Assembly (NCBI RefSeq): GCF_001368815.1
Contig: NZ_CTEI01000002.1
Span: 1 to 64,000 of the forward strand
Source: Paraliobacillus sp. PM-2
GTDB taxonomy: Bacteria > Bacillota > Bacilli > Bacillales > Amphibacillaceae
DNA length: 64,000 bases
Direction of reading: 5' to 3'
Shown: in pieces, positions 7,935 through 16,406 of the stretch
Layout: each line of letters starts with the position of its first letter
Position numbering within the stretch: position 1 is the first letter of the stretch
The notes under the pieces: model-generated
Database searches by the model: none
What the model was told of the DNA's origin: nothing
What the model saw: the letters and a program-made list of their open reading frames with translations, nothing else
Program-made: the position numbers and the translations under genes

Positions 7935-9542
7935 ATGGATGAACTTAAAAAACAAAGTCAAGCGTTAGACAAAATAAGTCCGTTTGAATTAAAAGATAAG
8001 CTTATTGATCTGGCAAAAGGAAAGAAGAGAATGACTAGATCGATGTTAGATGCTGGTCGTGGAAATCCGAATTGGACCTGTGCTACACCGCGGGAAGCCT
8101 TTTTTGCACTTGGACAATTTGCGGTAGCAGAAGCAAGAAGCGTTTGGGATGACGGTGATTTGGCTGGTATGCCTAGTCGGGTTGGAATTGCTGCGCGTTT
8201 TAATAAATATGTAAAGGAAAATCAGCAAGTTCCAGGCATTCCGTTGCTGCAAGAGATTGTTGATTATGGAGTCATTCACAAACAGTTTGAGGCCGATGCA
8301 TGGGTTTATGAATTAGTGGATGGTATTATCGGTGATCATTATCCTAATCCAGATCGAATGCTTGTTAGAACGGAACAGGTGGTTCATGATTTTTTAATGA
8401 AAGAAATGTGCGGTGACGATGCCTCGTGTGGTTCCTTTGATTTATTTGCTGTGGAAGGGGCAACGGCAGCGATGTGTTATATTTTTGAGACACTATATAA
8501 AAATTACTTATTACCTAAAGGGTCAAAAATAGCCGTAATGGTGCCAATCTTTCCACCGTACATCGAGATTCCAGAGCTCCCATACAATGATTACGAACTG
8601 GTGAAGATAGAGGCAACAGCTATAGATGAACAAGGAAATCATACCTGGCAATACCCAGAGGAAGAATTAGAAAAGCTAAGAGATCAGGACATCAAAGCAC
8701 TCTTTCTGGTTAACCCAAGTAATCCGCCATCTGTTGCAATAAAAAGGGAATCCATCGAACAGATTGTACAAATTGTAAAAAAAGATAATCCCAACCTGAT
8801 GATTATTTCCGATGATGTGTATGGCACTTTTGTTGAAGGGTTTCGTTCGCTAATGGCTGACTTGCCATATAATACGATTGGAGTCTATTCTTTCTCAAAA
8901 TATTATGGTGTAACGGGGTGGCGGTTAGGAACGGTCGCAATCAATCGAAACAACGTGTATGATCAATTAATCAACGCGTTATCGGAAGAAGAACAGGATG
9001 TCTTGAATAAAAGATACGCTTCGCTTACATCGGAACCGGAAAAGCTTACCTTTATCGATCGAATGGTAGCAGATAGTAGGGATGTTGCGATGAACCACAC
9101 TGCTGGATTATCGACACCACAACAAGTACAAATGGCGCTATTCTGCATTTTTTCGATGCTTGATACCAATAATGCATACAAACAAAAAACCAATGCTATT
9201 TTACATCGCAGAATGCAGTTATTATATGAAGGACTTGGTTTACCAAAGAAACACTTACCAAACGAAGCTGATTACTATACAAAGATCGATTTGGAATTGT
9301 GGTGTGATCACCACTATGAAGAGGGATTTACAACATACCTTATTGAGAATTATAACCCGGAAGACATATTATATCGCTTGGCAGAAAAGTCTTCCATTGT
9401 ATTGTTAAGTGGGGAAGGGTTCTTAGCACCAGCATGGTCGATTCGAGTTTCCCTTGCCAATTTAAACGATGAAGCCTACTTACGAATTGGCGAAGAATTA
9501 AAAAACGTACTAGAGGATTATGTAGATGAATGGAAAGGGTAG
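7935..9542 (+). CDS. asdA: aspartate 4-decarboxylase (aspartate beta-decarboxylase)
   Basis: 535 aa, the usual length for the PLP-dependent bifunctional aspartate aminotransferase/aspartate 4-decarboxylase, which converts L-aspartate to L-alanine and CO2. It has the fold type I signature SFSKYYGVTGWRLG with the PLP lysine at about K322, plus NPSNPP and SDDVYGTF upstream. In several bacteria the enzyme works with an aspartate/alanine exchanger to generate proton motive force; no such exchanger gene is adjacent here. AGGAGG at 7923-7928 sets the start at ATG 7935 rather than the open ATG at 7863. A terminator follows the stop. Confidence 0.92.
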   Translation: MDELKKQSQALDKISPFELKDKLIDLAKGKKRMTRSMLDAGRGNPNWTCATPREAFFALGQFAVAEARSVWDDGDLAGMPSRVGIAARFNKYVKENQQVPGIPLLQEIVDYGVIHKQFEADAWVYELVDGIIGDHYPNPDRMLVRTEQVVHDFLMKEMCGDDASCGSFDLFAVEGATAAMCYIFETLYKNYLLPKGSKIAVMVPIFPPYIEIPELPYNDYELVKIEATAIDEQGNHTWQYPEEELEKLRDQDIKALFLVNPSNPPSVAIKRESIEQIVQIVKKDNPNLMIISDDVYGTFVEGFRSLMADLPYNTIGVYSFSKYYGVTGWRLGTVAINRNNVYDQLINALSEEEQDVLNKRYASLTSEPEKLTFIDRMVADSRDVAMNHTAGLSTPQQVQMALFCIFSMLDTNNAYKQKTNAILHRRMQLLYEGLGLPKKHLPNEADYYTKIDLELWCDHHYEEGFTTYLIENYNPEDILYRLAEKSSIVLLSGEGFLAPAWSIRVSLANLNDEAYLRIGEELKNVLEDYVDEWKG

Positions 9543-9562
9543 TAAGCATTCAGCAATGTATG

Positions 9563-9596
9563 AAAGTCGACACCAGTTAATGGTATCGGCTTTTTT
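9563..9596 (+). terminator. Rho-independent terminator of asdA
   Basis: AAGTCGA..ACC and GGT.TCGGCTT form a stem followed by a T-run. Confidence 0.65.
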
Positions 9597-9791
9597 CTGA
9601 TTTTCTTTGCAAGGATGCGATAAGATAATAATCACAAAAAAGGAAGCAGAATTAATTAGTACATGTTATTATAAATAGTGTAAAAATAACGGTATAATTA
9701 GGTAAAACACTAGTAAAAAAGAAGGTAATCTTTTAAACATTAACTTGTTGATATATTAGAATGATAGATTAGGGTGAAAGGGGGGCCCTCG

Positions 9792-11420
9792 ATGGATTTA
9801 GATAAATACAAACAGTTGTTATTTAATAAGATCAAAAAGCAAGCAATCGAATGGTTTGAAAGTGGTAATCAAAAAAGTATACCGAACGAGGAAGTGAATC
9901 GATTTCTTCACTCGATAAAAGGAACTTCTGGAACCTTACAATTAGACGGTTTATTTCACATAGCATCTGATTTACTAGATGACATTAAGGAATCGAAAGA
10001 AAAAACGTGGATCAATTCAGAGCTAAGCGAATATTTATATCCATTATTACAGCTAAGCTATGAATATGAGAATTTCAAACAGGAAGTATCAGAAGAATTA
10101 AATCCGATCATTGAGCGAAATGAAAAAGCACCACTGATTCATTTAATAGATGATGATGTATCTATGCTAATACTGCTTAAGGATACTTTAGAAGAACAAG
10201 GTTGCATGGTTTTGGCTAATACGGATCCGGTAAAAGCAACGAACCAATACTTTGATATATTGCCTGACTGCTTAGTAATCGACCTCGATATTCCAGCCAA
10301 AAATGGATTTGAAATATTACAAGATATTCACGAACACAATGAAAAACAGTTTATTCCAAAAGTGATCATGAGTGCTTCGCAAGGACGAAAAGAGCGAATA
10401 GATGCCTTTAAAATGGGAGCAGATGACTTCATTGGCAAGCCGATTGATATGGAAGAATTTATAGTCAGGGTATCACGCCATCTTCAAAGAAAGCGCTTAT
10501 TTGATCAATCTGTTTTAATCGATGAATTAACACAAGTGTATAATAGAAAGTTGCTAAGTGCTGTTTATCAACGACAGCTAGAGAATGCCTCTGTACGTAA
10601 TAATCCGTTTACTATTGTTATGCTTGATATTGATCACTTTAAAAAAATTAATGATACATATGGACATTCAGCAGGTGATCGAATTTTGCATCATTTTGCG
10701 CAGTTTTTGTCTAAGCATGTCACGAATGAGGATACCATTTTTCGTTATGGTGGAGAAGAGTTTGTTATTATATTTTCAAACACTTCGTATAAAGAAGTTC
10801 AAGAAAAAATAAATAAATTGATAAAAGATTATGGAATGATTGAACATGAAGAAAAGGGACATGCGATTACATTAACCTTTTCAGCTGGACTTTTTACAGT
10901 TTTTCAAGAGGAGATACCACTATCTGATGCAATTGAAAAAGCAGATCAAGCTCTATATAAAGCGAAGGAAAAGGGAAGAGCACGTGTTGAAATAGCAAAT
11001 GATTTTTCAAAAGATACAGTTAAGAAAAAGTTGTATATATCGATCATTGATGATGACATTATTATTCGAACGATCCTTACAAAAATACTAAATAACATTA
11101 CGTTAAAACGTGCGATATTAGATATTGAAGTCTTTGAAGACGGCTCGAAGTTTATGGAAAAGAAGCGTCATGAAATACAAGGAACGCATTTCATTCTTTT
11201 AGATGGTGTAATGCCTGTTATGGACGGAATGGAAGTCTTGCAAAAGTTAAAAGGATTGGACCGTGCCAATGACTTTCATATCTTAATGTTAACAAGTCGT
11301 AAAGGTGAAAATGATATTGCACGAGCTTTATCTTTAGGTGCTGATGATTATATAACAAAACCATTTAGTGTAACTGAGTTGCAAGCAAGAATTCAACGTT
11401 TATTACAAAGGATTGAGTAG
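9792..11420 (+). CDS. Hpt-REC-GGDEF-REC phosphorelay diguanylate cyclase
   Basis: 542 aa with four domains in order: a histidine phosphotransfer (Hpt) domain with HSIKGTSG (H40), a receiver with acceptor D164, a GGDEF domain with intact GGEEF at 320-324, and a second receiver with acceptor D471. The intact active site predicts synthesis of c-di-GMP from GTP. The RxxD inhibitory site before GGEEF reads TNED, so product inhibition through the I-site is probably lost. The AAAGGGGGG run at 9777-9785 fits ATG 9792; the GTG at 9774 would put the SD inside the gene. Two further genes downstream encode a lone receiver and a hybrid kinase, which makes this a self-contained multistep phosphorelay. Confidence 0.9.
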   Translation: MDLDKYKQLLFNKIKKQAIEWFESGNQKSIPNEEVNRFLHSIKGTSGTLQLDGLFHIASDLLDDIKESKEKTWINSELSEYLYPLLQLSYEYENFKQEVSEELNPIIERNEKAPLIHLIDDDVSMLILLKDTLEEQGCMVLANTDPVKATNQYFDILPDCLVIDLDIPAKNGFEILQDIHEHNEKQFIPKVIMSASQGRKERIDAFKMGADDFIGKPIDMEEFIVRVSRHLQRKRLFDQSVLIDELTQVYNRKLLSAVYQRQLENASVRNNPFTIVMLDIDHFKKINDTYGHSAGDRILHHFAQFLSKHVTNEDTIFRYGGEEFVIIFSNTSYKEVQEKINKLIKDYGMIEHEEKGHAITLTFSAGLFTVFQEEIPLSDAIEKADQALYKAKEKGRARVEIANDFSKDTVKKKLYISIIDDDIIIRTILTKILNNITLKRAILDIEVFEDGSKFMEKKRHEIQGTHFILLDGVMPVMDGMEVLQKLKGLDRANDFHILMLTSRKGENDIARALSLGADDYITKPFSVTELQARIQRLLQRIE

Positions 11421-11520
11421 AAATGTTATCTACAGAAATAACTATTTTGTTTATCTAAAAAAATCGTATGATATCATGAAAGATCTATACAAAAATGTTG
11501 AAATTACGGGGGAATAAAAC

Positions 11521-11889
11521 ATGAAAAAGATCCTTTTAGCAGAGGATGAAGAAGTCCTACGAATGCTTATTGTTGATACAATGGAGGATGAGGGATATCA
11601 AATAGATGAAGCAGTTGATGGTAAAGAGGCATTAGAAAAAATCGAAGAAGAGGATTATGACCTGCTAATTCTGGATTATATGATGCCACAGGTTACAGGC
11701 ATAGAAGTAGTAGAGACCATTAGAAAAAATCCACTTAAGCAAGAGGTAAAAATTCTAATGTTATCTGCCAAAAATCAACAGTTCGAGCAAGAAAAAATAT
11801 TAGATATAGGTGCAGATTATTTTATGTCAAAACCATTTAGTCCGTTAGGCTTGTTAGATAAAGTAGAGGAAATTATCAATGAAAATTAG
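11521..11889 (+). CDS. single-domain response regulator
   Basis: 122 aa, a CheY-like receiver domain and nothing else. The acidic cluster EDEE is at residues 8-11, the phosphoacceptor is D52 in LILDYMMP, Ser/Thr lies near 82 and the conserved Lys is in SKPFSP. With no output domain it probably shuttles phosphate between the hybrid kinase downstream and the Hpt of the diguanylate cyclase upstream. GGGGGAA lies before the ATG, and the 3' end overlaps the kinase start by 11 bases, which indicates coupling. Confidence 0.92.
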   Translation: MKKILLAEDEEVLRMLIVDTMEDEGYQIDEAVDGKEALEKIEEEDYDLLILDYMMPQVTGIEVVETIRKNPLKQEVKILMLSAKNQQFEQEKILDIGADYFMSKPFSPLGLLDKVEEIINEN

Positions 11890-14764
11890 AAATAAACTAC
11901 AGCACAGTTTATCAGCAAAATTTGCTGGATTAATGCTTCGTGTTTTTCTATTTATAGTAATTGGCGCTCTTGTTATTGCTTATGGCTATCATCAACTAAA
12001 TCAGTACCATAATAACAAAAATGATTTATTAGAACATAAAGAAGCAATCATTAAACAAATTGATAATCGTTTTAATCAAGCTTTTTTAGACTTCAGAGGA
12101 TATTTCGCCTTTGAAAATGAAGCTCTAAAAGCGAGCGGTTACGAACAAGAAGAAAAAATACGCACATTATTAACAGAATTTCAAGAAGTGTCTAACACAC
12201 CAGCAGATCGTATTTTTCGTAATAATGTTACCGAATATCTAACGTATTATTATACAGAACTGGTTCCTCATTCGATTACTAATTTTGAACAAGGTAATAG
12301 AGAAGAAATAAAACAAATGGCCAATCAAGGTGCAACCAAGACACTTAGCACGTTTCAAGATGACATTCGAAATTACCGTCATGAAATTGATAATCGGATA
12401 GAATCGAATTATGAATTACTTGTTCAACGAAATAGCTATATTTTAATTATTGTAGGAATCTATCTATTAGGTATTATGCTTATCTTGTTTCGGATGACAC
12501 GGATTATGTTTAAAAACGTTGGTAAGCCATTAAGTGAGTTTGCCGAGGTTGCAAATGAAATTGCAGCTGGAGGAGATGCTGATGTCAACATCATTAATAA
12601 TCGAGAGGATGAATTAGGTAAATTATCGGTAGCTTTTAAAAAGATGGTTACATCACTTCAAGAAAAGGAACAAGATTTGCTTGGTCAAAATGAAGAGTTG
12701 ATAGCACAGCAAGATGAGCTGGAAGTGCAACAGGTTGAACTGGAAAGTACTTTGTCTAATTTAAGGCGAAGTGAGAATAACTTAAAACATCGAAATGAGT
12801 TTGTGAAAGGTATTTCGAATTCTCTTAATAAACAAACAGTCTTACAAGATATAATCGTGAATATGTGTAAAATAACAGAGGCAGATCAAGGAATTATTTG
12901 CTTTCTACATGAAGAAAATTTTGCTTCTTATGGTGTATCAAAGGATGGAGAGAAACAATTTCTTCAAAATTTAGATAATGGTCAAAATGAAAAGTTAGTA
13001 CGGTATAAAGAAAGTTTTACTGTTAAACGGGAATTAGTTCAGGAGGAAAAGGGGTTTCATGAAGCAAAAAGCTATGCTTATGATTTATATCTTCCGATCT
13101 TGGATATTGAAGATGAAGTTGTTGCTATGCTTGTCCTGAGTCGCTATGGATCACCATTTCCGGAAGATAAATTTGAAGAGTATCAAGGGTTTGCAAAACA
13201 AATTTCAATTTCATTGGAAAATATACAAATGTATGATCAAACAGAAGAAGACCGAAAGCGAAATCAAGATATCCTTAATACAGTTCTGGAAGGGATACAA
13301 TTAGTAGATGTCGAGGGGAAAACAATTCAAGTAAATCATAAGCTATGTGAAATATTTGAGTGCAAAAATTGGAATAAAGGAATTGTCGACACATCCATGG
13401 ATAGTTGGGCACAAGAAATGGAAAACTATGTTCAAGAAAAAGATGAATTAATATCATTCTTTTCTAGAGCAATAGAAGCAGTGGATACAGACGAAACATA
13501 TACGTACAAATTAATTAATACAAATAAAGTTTATCAAGTATATGCAAACAGCTTGTTCCATGAAGGAGAAAAGATTGGGACCATTTTTGTTCATAGAGAT
13601 ATTACAAAAGAAGCTGAGATCGATCAAATGAAATCAGAGTTTGTTAGTACTGTAAGTCATGAATTGCGTACGCCACTTGCGAGTATATATGGCTACACTG
13701 AATTAATGTTGAATCGAGAATTAAAACCAGAAAAACAAAAGAAATATTTATCAACCATCTATCAAGAAACAAAACGCCTAACTACCTTGATCAATGACTT
13801 TCTTGATGTTCAACGAATGGAAGCTGGAAAGCAGACGTATGAAAAAAAATATATTGATTTGATAGAAATAATCGAAAAGGTAATGGAAACACAACAGGTC
13901 AATATGACAGACCACCGTTTTGAAATCGACGTTGATACGAGCTATACAACCGTACTTGGTGACAAGGATAAACTTGAGCAATTATTCACAAATCTTATCA
14001 GCAATGCGATAAAGTACAGTCCAGATGGTGGAAAGGTGTCCATTCATCTTTATCAAGAGGAAGATTATATTAAAACGGAGATTAAAGATGAAGGTTTAGG
14101 AATTCCTAAAGAGGCATTAAATAAACTGTTTTCAAAATTTTATCGCGTAGACAATTCAGATCGTAGAGCAATTGGCGGCACAGGTTTAGGACTTTCAATT
14201 GTAAAAGAGATTAGTCACGCGCATAATGGTGATGTTTTCGTCTCCACAGAATACGGAAAAGGAAGTACGTTCACTATTAAGCTACCATTGGTTGATACCA
14301 TATCGAATGTTACCGATCCAATTAAAGGCACAAAAGAAAATGAGGCGTATAAAATATTTATTATTGAGGATGATCGTAGTCTTGCAGGTCTGATTGAACA
14401 TGAGTTGCGAGAAAATAAATTCTTTGTCCGCCATTTTACCAAAGCAACTGAAGCATTACAGCAATTAAAGGACGATCTACCACATGCTATCGTGCTTGAT
14501 TTAAATCTTGAATCTGGTGAAATGGATGGCTGGGATTTCATGCGTGAATTAAAGAATAAGGAAGAACCATATAGTGATATTCCAATAATTATTTCTTCTG
14601 CACTAGAAGAGCAGAAGAAAAGTCTTGAACTAGGTGCTTGTGATTATTTCTTAAAACCATATAAAGCAAGTGATTTATCAAGAACGCTGCTTCAAACATT
14701 ATTGAAGAAAGAAAAAAATGGTCAAATTTTTATTCCGGATTTGATCAATAGAGATCACGATTAA
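11879..14764 (+). CDS. hybrid sensor histidine kinase (HAMP-GAF-PAS-HisKA-HATPase-REC)
   Basis: 961 aa. A membrane segment near residues 17-37, an extracytoplasmic helical sensor to about 183 and a second membrane segment near 184-206 are followed by a HAMP domain, a coiled coil rich in Glu and Gln (about 255-300), a GAF-like domain (about 310-450) and a PAS-like region (about 460-580). HisKA has SHELRTPL with H594, followed by the N, G1 (DEGLGIP) and G2 (GGTGLGLS) boxes of the ATPase domain. The C-terminal receiver has acceptor D874. The protein is membrane-anchored and should feed phosphate into its own receiver, the lone receiver and the Hpt protein. The signal is unknown. Its start overlaps the preceding gene. 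Confidence 0.93.
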   Translation: MKIRNKLQHSLSAKFAGLMLRVFLFIVIGALVIAYGYHQLNQYHNNKNDLLEHKEAIIKQIDNRFNQAFLDFRGYFAFENEALKASGYEQEEKIRTLLTEFQEVSNTPADRIFRNNVTEYLTYYYTELVPHSITNFEQGNREEIKQMANQGATKTLSTFQDDIRNYRHEIDNRIESNYELLVQRNSYILIIVGIYLLGIMLILFRMTRIMFKNVGKPLSEFAEVANEIAAGGDADVNIINNREDELGKLSVAFKKMVTSLQEKEQDLLGQNEELIAQQDELEVQQVELESTLSNLRRSENNLKHRNEFVKGISNSLNKQTVLQDIIVNMCKITEADQGIICFLHEENFASYGVSKDGEKQFLQNLDNGQNEKLVRYKESFTVKRELVQEEKGFHEAKSYAYDLYLPILDIEDEVVAMLVLSRYGSPFPEDKFEEYQGFAKQISISLENIQMYDQTEEDRKRNQDILNTVLEGIQLVDVEGKTIQVNHKLCEIFECKNWNKGIVDTSMDSWAQEMENYVQEKDELISFFSRAIEAVDTDETYTYKLINTNKVYQVYANSLFHEGEKIGTIFVHRDITKEAEIDQMKSEFVSTVSHELRTPLASIYGYTELMLNRELKPEKQKKYLSTIYQETKRLTTLINDFLDVQRMEAGKQTYEKKYIDLIEIIEKVMETQQVNMTDHRFEIDVDTSYTTVLGDKDKLEQLFTNLISNAIKYSPDGGKVSIHLYQEEDYIKTEIKDEGLGIPKEALNKLFSKFYRVDNSDRRAIGGTGLGLSIVKEISHAHNGDVFVSTEYGKGSTFTIKLPLVDTISNVTDPIKGTKENEAYKIFIIEDDRSLAGLIEHELRENKFFVRHFTKATEALQQLKDDLPHAIVLDLNLESGEMDGWDFMRELKNKEEPYSDIPIIISSALEEQKKSLELGACDYFLKPYKASDLSRTLLQTLLKKEKNGQIFIPDLINRDHD

Positions 14765-14865
14765 ATTCAGGATTCGGTCCGCCTACAGCAAGACGTATAT
14801 TATTTTTTTTCAATCAAAGCTCATATGTGCTTTGAAACAGTGATAGGTATGAGTCCAAATCATAA

Positions 14866-15090
14866 AGGGGTGCAGGACCAAACCAAAGTTCCCTTTTCTT
14901 ATATGAACCTATATTTATCGACGATAACAATGCTTCATTTCCTTTTACTTACGAAAACAATCGTTATGATGTGACAGAAAGGTTAAATGGGCCTGCTATT
15001 CTTCTAGCTGCGTCCATTAAAAGTCCACGTTATTTTGCCGGAGAAGGTAAGGACATAGAACGAGTAGTTGTATATGAGTATTTTCGCTAA
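14866..15090 (+). pseudogene. start-less coding remnant
   Basis: Seventy-four codons are open here with protein-like composition (for example YEPIFIDD and VVVYEYFR at the end), but there is no start codon or SD, and the frame is closed by TAA just upstream. It looks like the 3' end of a lost gene. I do not recognise the family. The rest of 14765-15130 shows nothing I can support. Confidence 0.35.
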
Positions 15091-15136
15091 TTTTCTTCCT
15101 TAATTTCCATAAGAAACTAGTATATTGTTAAAAATA

Positions 15137-15145
15137 TGGTATAAT
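15137..15145 (+). promoter_or_regulatory. extended -10 promoter before the surface-protein leader
   Basis: TGGTATAAT matches the extended -10 consensus TGnTATAAT. No convincing -35 box is present, as is usual for this class. Transcription would start near 15152. Confidence 0.5.
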
Positions 15146-15151
15146 AGATTT

Positions 15152-15295
15152 ATTCAATCTTACTTTTATTTTTATGCAACCGACATAGGTTAGCGGGTAT
15201 ATCAATGATATTAGCGTTCTTTGGAACATAGGGGTTAGCACATTTTGTGATCAACTCTCTATTTTCTAAAGAGCGCTATTTTTTTGCTGAAAATA
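15152..15295 (+). promoter_or_regulatory. structured leader ending in a terminator-like hairpin
   Basis: Between the promoter and the PEP-repeat gene lies about 140 nt that can fold. There is a small AACC/GGTT hairpin, an ATATC/GATAT hairpin, and then AGCGTTCTTT pairing with AAAGAGCGCT, followed by TTTTTTT. The last element looks like an intrinsic terminator, so the leader may be an attenuator or an independent small RNA. It does not match any riboswitch consensus I can recall with confidence. A c-di-GMP link would be attractive given the cyclase upstream but is not shown. Confidence 0.4.
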
Positions 15296-15463
15296 GAATG
15301 AGAGGGAAAATTCATAAACAAGGAAAGTGATGAATTGTACTTGGAACTAAACTAAAAACAAGGAGAATTATAGAAACAAAAGAATGTTTCTAAGGAATCA
15401 TTTGACAATTAGCTAGTTGATAAAGAGTTATTAAAGTTAAATTTATTAGGAGTGAAGAAAATT

Positions 15464-16378
15464 ATGTTGAATTTATCTAAAGTGATTAAATTGAGTGTTT
15501 TTGTAACGTGCTTAATGGTGTTTTTCCCAAACGGTATTTCAGCTAATGATAGTTTAAATGAAGAATGTGTAATGACTATTGAATCGGATAAGCATGATTG
15601 GTGGAATAAAGCGCAAGCGAGTGGTGCTTGTAATGAATTAGTTGAAGGTTATTATTATGCCGATACTGACACATTTTCTATTATTGGTGCTGTGACCTCT
15701 CGTGTAACGAAAAATGGTCAGGTATTTGTTGTAGGCACACCGAAGGTTAAAGATGGTGAATCAAATTTAACTGTCTATATTAAGAAGAATAAACCAAAGC
15801 CAGATCCCGAGCCAGAGCCGGAGCCAGAGCCAAAGCCAGAGCCGGAGCCAGAGCCAAAGCCAGAGCCGGAGCCAGAGCCAAAGCCAGAGCCGGAGCCAGA
15901 GCCAAAGCCAGAGCCAAAACCCGATCCGGAGCCAGATCCTGAACCGGAACCAAAGCCAGAGCCAAAACCGGAGCCAGAACCCGATTCAGCAAATGAGGAT
16001 TCCTCTACTCAAAGTACTAATGATTCAAATAAAAATGAAAGTAGAGATCAGTCAAGTGAAAAAACGGAATCAAATAATCTAGTAAATGATTCTAATCAAG
16101 GAAATTCTGATAAAAACGAAGATGAAGATACAAAAAATGATAGTATGCAGGAAGAAAAACAGAATGAATTGGAAGAAGTTAAGGGTAATTCAAAAAATGA
16201 AGATATTGTTTCTGAAACAGATGATGCAGTAAAAAGTACAACAAATTCTCTTGCAAGTGAACAGTCTTCAAAAATAGATAATCCACTTTGGGGAATATGG
16301 TTTCTAGTTTTAATACTGATCGTCGGAATCACAGGAGGATTGTATTGGTGGTATATAAAAAAATACAAAAATGATTAA
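15464..16378 (+). CDS. secreted, membrane-anchored protein with a Pro-Glu/Lys-Pro repeat stalk
   Basis: 304 aa. A signal peptide covers about residues 1-27 (ends NGISA). An N-terminal domain to about 108 has two Cys that may form a disulfide. A long PEPEPKP-type repeat stalk spans about 108-171, followed by an Asn/Asp/Ser-rich spacer, and the C-terminus has a hydrophobic segment (about 272-295) followed by KKYK. There is no LPxTG sortase motif, so anchoring is by the membrane segment. The repeat should act as a rigid spacer through the cell wall. The frame opens with GTG at 15452, but AGGAG overlaps that codon, so ATG 15464 is preferred. The next gene begins 28 bases after the stop and encodes another exported protein. 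Role unknown; adhesion or envelope sensing is possible. Confidence 0.75.
   Translation: MLNLSKVIKLSVFVTCLMVFFPNGISANDSLNEECVMTIESDKHDWWNKAQASGACNELVEGYYYADTDTFSIIGAVTSRVTKNGQVFVVGTPKVKDGESNLTVYIKKNKPKPDPEPEPEPEPKPEPEPEPKPEPEPEPKPEPEPEPKPEPKPDPEPDPEPEPKPEPKPEPEPDSANEDSSTQSTNDSNKNESRDQSSEKTESNNLVNDSNQGNSDKNEDEDTKNDSMQEEKQNELEEVKGNSKNEDIVSETDDAVKSTTNSLASEQSSKIDNPLWGIWFLVLILIVGITGGLYWWYIKKYKND
15792..15990 (+). repeat. short tandem DNA repeat encoding the PEPEPKP stalk
   Basis: GAGCCAGAGCC and AAGCCAGAGCC blocks repeat with a period of 6 bases within a larger 24-base period. Such tracts can change length by slipped pairing. The complementary strand is also open over this stretch, which is only a consequence of the repeat. 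Confidence 0.8.
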
Positions 16379-16406
16379 AAACGGTTAAAGATAGGTGTTG
16401 TATAAG

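Noticed and set aside
15152-15295. c-di-GMP-I riboswitch
   Set aside because: The leader lacks the conserved GEMM core words I would expect, so no class is assigned.
15780-15992. Long - strand frame opposite the PEP repeat
   Set aside because: It consists only of Ala/Leu/Pro repeats produced by the repeat on the coding strand and has no SD.
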